The notes below the pieces were generated by a model. The model worked only from the letters and a program-made list of their open reading frames with translations. It was not told the DNA's origin and made no database searches. Of a DNA stretch of 64,000 nt, positions 62,622 through 64,000 are shown one piece after another. Both the position numbers and the translations under genes were made by a program. Source of the DNA: CBDDKS01 sp965230335 (GTDB lineage: Bacteria > Pseudomonadota > Gammaproteobacteria > Enterobacterales > Kangiellaceae). The stretch is taken from NCBI GenBank assembly GCA_965230335.1, contig CBDDKS010000006.1, positions 1,798,001 to 1,862,000 of the forward strand, in the 5' to 3' direction. Position 1 is the first letter of the stretch, and the number at the start of each line of letters is the position of its first letter.

Positions 62622-63953
62622 TCAATGGTTTGAACTTGTTTTCTTTAGCAGTGCATAAAAAAAGCCATCATGCCAGGATGTAGGAAAAAGCTGAGTACCA
62701 TATTTTGTATCCGTGATATTTGTGTCGGTCCAGGGTAATGTAATAGGAATCAGTTGCGCATTGGTCGTTTGTTTTAAGAAGGATTCAATCTGTTGTTGAT
62801 TTTCATCAGGTAATATTGAACAGGTAGCATATAATAAATATCCATGAGGTTTGAGTAATGGCCAAAGGGCAGAAAGGAGTTGTTGCTGTTGTTTTTTGAG
62901 GCGTTGAATATCAGAGTCTTTTCTATGTAATTTGATATCCGGTTGACGCCGAATAACGCCGGTTGCTGAGCATGGTGCATCCAATAAAATGGCATCATAA
63001 GTTTTTTTGATCTCACTTGGCCAGGTATCGGTTTGTGTGGCATCAAGTGTCAATACGTTAGCTTTTAAATGCAGACGATCCAGAGTTTCTGTAATTTTCT
63101 GAGCCCGTTGTTCGTCTTTATCCATAGCCGTCATGCGAATGTTGTGTTGTTCTAATAGGTGTGCTGTTTTGCCACCAGGTGCAGCACAGGCATCTAATAC
63201 ATGATCATCTTGTTTGACAGGTAAAATAGAAGCGGTCAATTGTGCTGATACATCCTGTACAGAAAATAAACCTGAATCAAACTCCGGGAGTTGATGAATG
63301 GGGCAGGCTTGTTTTAAACGTAAAGCATAAGGAATATGTGGATGTGGTTCAAACATGATTTGATGTTCAGAAAGTAATGTTTGCGCTGTTTTTGCTAATG
63401 GGTGACGTTGATTAACCCGCAGAATCATATCTGCCTGATTGTGTAATTGTTCTGCAATGTTTTGCCACAATGTGGGCCAGGCTTTTTGTAATCTTAATAT
63501 CAGCCATTCTGGTAGCTGAAAGCGAACTGATAGAGGAAGCTGTTCTTTTTTTTCGTTATTCTTTTTTTCCTGCTGATTATTTCTTTGTGCTTGTCGAAGA
63601 ATAGCGTTGACTAATTTACTGGCCCAGGCTTTTTTTAAATGTCGGGTTGCTTCAACGCTTTCAGAAATGGCTGCATGAGGTGCAGTGTTCAGATAAATCA
63701 GTTGGTAAAGGCCAAGTAACAAGAGTGCATGGATATCCTGATCTTTGGGTTTAAGAGGTTTGGATAACAACTGACTCAGTTGCCATGATAGCGGTTCATA
63801 ATAACGGCATACACCAAATAAACAATGTTGAGCAAAGGCTCTATCACGACTGTCTTCAATAATGTTTGGTAGCGTGGGAGTTATTTGGTTAAGAGAGCGT
63901 CCATTTAAAACCTGTTTAAATAAGCGCGCGATTTGTGTACGAAGTTGTGACAT
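62622..63953 (-). CDS. rsmB: 16S rRNA (cytosine-967-C5) methyltransferase
   Basis: NusB-like RNA-binding N-terminus (residues ~1-140) followed by a SAM methyltransferase domain. CAAPGGKTAHLLE, LDAPCSATGVIRRQPDIK and YATCSILPDENQQQIE hold the SAM site and the two catalytic cysteines of m5C enzymes. 443 aa. Usually next to fmt-def; the window ends 47 nt upstream of its start, so this cannot be checked. A hairpin (62604-62623) overlaps its stop codon. Confidence 0.96.
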   Translation of the reverse strand: MSQLRTQIARLFKQVLNGRSLNQITPTLPNIIEDSRDRAFAQHCLFGVCRYYEPLSWQLSQLLSKPLKPKDQDIHALLLLGLYQLIYLNTAPHAAISESVEATRHLKKAWASKLVNAILRQAQRNNQQEKKNNEKKEQLPLSVRFQLPEWLILRLQKAWPTLWQNIAEQLHNQADMILRVNQRHPLAKTAQTLLSEHQIMFEPHPHIPYALRLKQACPIHQLPEFDSGLFSVQDVSAQLTASILPVKQDDHVLDACAAPGGKTAHLLEQHNIRMTAMDKDEQRAQKITETLDRLHLKANVLTLDATQTDTWPSEIKKTYDAILLDAPCSATGVIRRQPDIKLHRKDSDIQRLKKQQQQLLSALWPLLKPHGYLLYATCSILPDENQQQIESFLKQTTNAQLIPITLPWTDTNITDTKYGTQLFPTSWHDGFFYALLKKTSSNH

Positions 63954-64000
63954 ACAAAAAAGAAGTGATGACTATTCAGGATTCAAGTGAACTAAGAAGG

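Noticed and set aside
1..64000. CRISPR arrays, tRNA or rRNA genes, transposases, phage genes
   Set aside because: None was found when reading both strands; no spaced direct-repeat array and no transposase, integrase or capsid motifs.

Overview
The window reads as chromosome of an AT-rich, free-living gammaproteobacterium. This rests on gene order and family type: prmA / zinc-ribbon gene / dusB-fis / purH / purD, a bioBFHCD cluster, a dnaG-rpoD pair, ubiG-gph, a UmuDC polymerase and many outer-membrane beta-barrels. The genus cannot be fixed from the sequence alone. No rRNA, tRNA, CRISPR array, transposase or phage gene was found.

Layout. 1-6.6 kb: lipoyl synthase, a TPR/beta-barrel protein, an ECF sigma / anti-sigma / arginine-rich periplasmic protein operon, a lipoprotein and an outer-membrane barrel. 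6.6-12 kb: a PLP enzyme, TesB, a four-PDZ HtrA protease with a degenerate paralogue, and a Sel1 lipoprotein. 12.1-14.3 kb: a very AT-rich two-component pair that looks Bacteroidota-derived. 14.3-23 kb: UspA, a phospholipase-D-type synthase, ThrB, membrane proteins, a glutaminyl cyclotransferase-like protein, a flippase and a hydrolase. 23-25.1 kb: umuDC preceded by an unknown 101-aa gene. 25.3-30.1 kb: biotin operon with a probable BirA operator. 30.1-32.4 kb: class V aminotransferase, a two-cysteine ArsR repressor and a rhodanese. 32.4-37 kb: RND exporter, LolA-like protein and outer-membrane barrel. 37.2-39 kb: a secreted metzincin with dockerin-like repeats. 39-46.3 kb: purD, an inserted barrel gene, purH, fis, dusB, a DUF3426-type gene and prmA. 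46.8-49.6 kb: a two-component pair of the type dedicated to proteobacterial sortase systems, with no sortase visible. 49.8-56.8 kb: aromatic aminotransferase, a membrane-anchored unknown, gph, ubiG, a TRZ/ATZ deaminase and aroE. 56.9-60.7 kb: rpoD and dnaG. 60.7-62.6 kb: small accessory stretch (macrodomain protein, unknown secreted protein, gene fragment). 62.6-64 kb: rsmB.

The observations most worth following are: (1) the aminotransferase/ArsR/rhodanese operon, whose repressor has the cysteine pair of persulfide sensors (SqrR/BigR); (2) a short palindromic repeat scattered between genes, sometimes whole and sometimes as one arm; (3) the sortase-type sensor pair lacking its sortase; (4) the three-gene envelope export operon; (5) a hairpin that would bury the tesB ribosome binding site; (6) the sigma / anti-sigma / arginine-rich protein operon. 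All functional assignments come from reading motifs by eye; no database search was run.
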